64,000 nt of DNA from Molanna angustata (Eukaryota > Arthropoda > Insecta > Trichoptera > Molannidae), in assembly GCA_963576475.1 (NCBI GenBank), contig OY754982.1, positions 15,318,217 through 15,382,216 on the forward strand. The letters run 5' to 3'. Each line of letters starts with the position of its first letter. Positions within the stretch are counted from its first letter, which is position 1. This document shows positions 62,902-64,000 of this stretch, one piece after another. The position numbers were made by a program, and so were the translations under genes. The notes under the pieces are model-generated. The model had not been told where the DNA came from, did no database searches, and saw only the letters and a program-made list of their open reading frames with translations.

Positions 62902-64000
62902 ATATAATTAATTACCTTTACTGGATGCAAGCTTAAATGTGCGTAAAAACAATAACACGCAGAATGACGCGTAGTCCATACAAACTTTCAATTTGTGGGA
63001 ACACTATGACGTCTGCAATCTGCAGCAATGCAAATGGTGCATTTTTGGTGGCTTCCAAAATATTGATAATTAAAATGATTATATCTCATTTAATTTTTAC
63101 ACAACAATAAAACAATATCTACCACTTTGTTTCTAATTTATAGAACTTTTTAAAGTTATATTTATGTTTGTGAAAATATCCCATCATTGAAGAAATGAAA
63201 ATTTTGAACAGTACAAATGTGTACTATAGAAAGATGATCTATAAGCTTTTATATAAATATAAAATTCTATACAAAGTTATCTTGGTATGACTTGTTGAAG
63301 GAGAAAAGATAGAGGATAGATAAGTAGATATATTGAAAAAATCTAAATAAACAGGAACTTCGTTCGCACATTTTCAATGCTATACCCTAAATGAGTGATA
63401 TACATTCAATACATACATATGATACTATATACAAATGTATCGATAAAGAAAACAAATGACAAATTAAACAATACAAAATATAATCTAAATATTGATTATA
63501 CACATAAAACATTTGTATATAAATTTCAGTTTTTAATATAAATAATAAATTGGATTATCAAAAAATTATTAAGTTCAAAAGAACATTAAACACTACATAC
63601 AGGGGAGTTGAAAATATCAATATATTTTTAAAAATTATCAGTTATAATTAAAGGGTATTGTGTCAAACATTAAACCCAATAATTAGTTACCTGATGACAA
63701 ATGATAATTTTTACGAGATTGGTCTGAAAACACAATTGAAAGTGATATATAAATCATACAAACATACAAACGGAATGAAGATAGAAATATAAACATATTT
63801 GTGAATATTAAATGTGTTTTCAATTTTACGATGTCTCATGTAAAATAGTAATAAAATATGAGGAATATTACAACATATAAATTAGGGAGAAATAATGAAA
63901 GCACTGCCTTAATTAGTACATTGGATATTTGTGGTGTGATCTGACTAGCAATACAGAGCACAATAACTGTATGACGTTATAGAATCTTAACATACTAGGC
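62902..64000. other. No gene recognised
   Basis: AT-rich, no supported frame or repeat structure. Confidence 0.35.

Overview
The window looks like nuclear DNA from an insect, most likely a moth or butterfly. It is strongly AT-rich, carries one intron-rich gene of animal type, and is packed with transposons. One RTE-type LINE tail carries a GGCCTATATCCAGCAGTGG-like sequence that I associate with Lepidoptera. The species cannot be told from the sequence.

The one well-supported host gene is on the minus strand and covers most of the first 53 kb. I could join 15 coding exons (52911 down to 2443, all with GT-AG introns and matching phases) into one 2007-nt reading frame of 668 residues. It is an orthologue of ZFYVE1/DFCP1, the PI3P-binding omegasome/lipid-droplet protein: a P-loop NTPase domain, a central cysteine-rich region and two C-terminal FYVE fingers. 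Its coding sequence is about 2 kb in a 50-kb locus. Intron 1 alone is 26 kb. A TGA lies directly in front of the start codon, and the vertebrate DTEG motif reads DTPP.

The rest is mobile DNA, often nested. From 1 to 18 kb: a LINE C-terminal domain, a tRNA-Thr-derived SINE, a PIF/Harbinger-type element, a foldback element with 9-bp target duplications, snap-back MITEs, a decayed Helitron replicase and a Helitron-like 3' end. From 18.6 to 24.2 kb: one minus-strand LINE broken by a SINE, an internally deleted Harbinger transposon, a 560-bp TIR insertion and a hAT-type element that carries three 282-bp units with tRNA-like modules. From 27.8 to 48 kb (intron 1): a family starting ACTAGTTGCATG, into which a large element full of ~313-bp tandem repeats has inserted. 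That element was in turn hit by two LINEs and by a 4.85-kb LTR element that lacks gag and pol. From 48.6 to 49.8 kb: three long (AT)n tracts around a 135-bp-arm palindrome. From 51.1 to 51.7 kb: a Tigger/pogo relic.

Upstream of the gene (53-64 kb) I see no convincing host gene. There is a GC-rich block (53.65-55.39 kb) ending in poly(A), several small inverted and tandem repeats, and a 2.15-kb DNA transposon candidate (60750-62901) with 28-bp near-perfect terminal inverted repeats and a small two-exon reading frame. The best candidates for undescribed biology are the tandem-repeat-bearing element of intron 1, the tRNA-module hAT element, the LTR element with a triplicated primer-site-like motif, the (AT)n-flanked palindrome with a hammerhead-like core, and the 2.15-kb TIR transposon.
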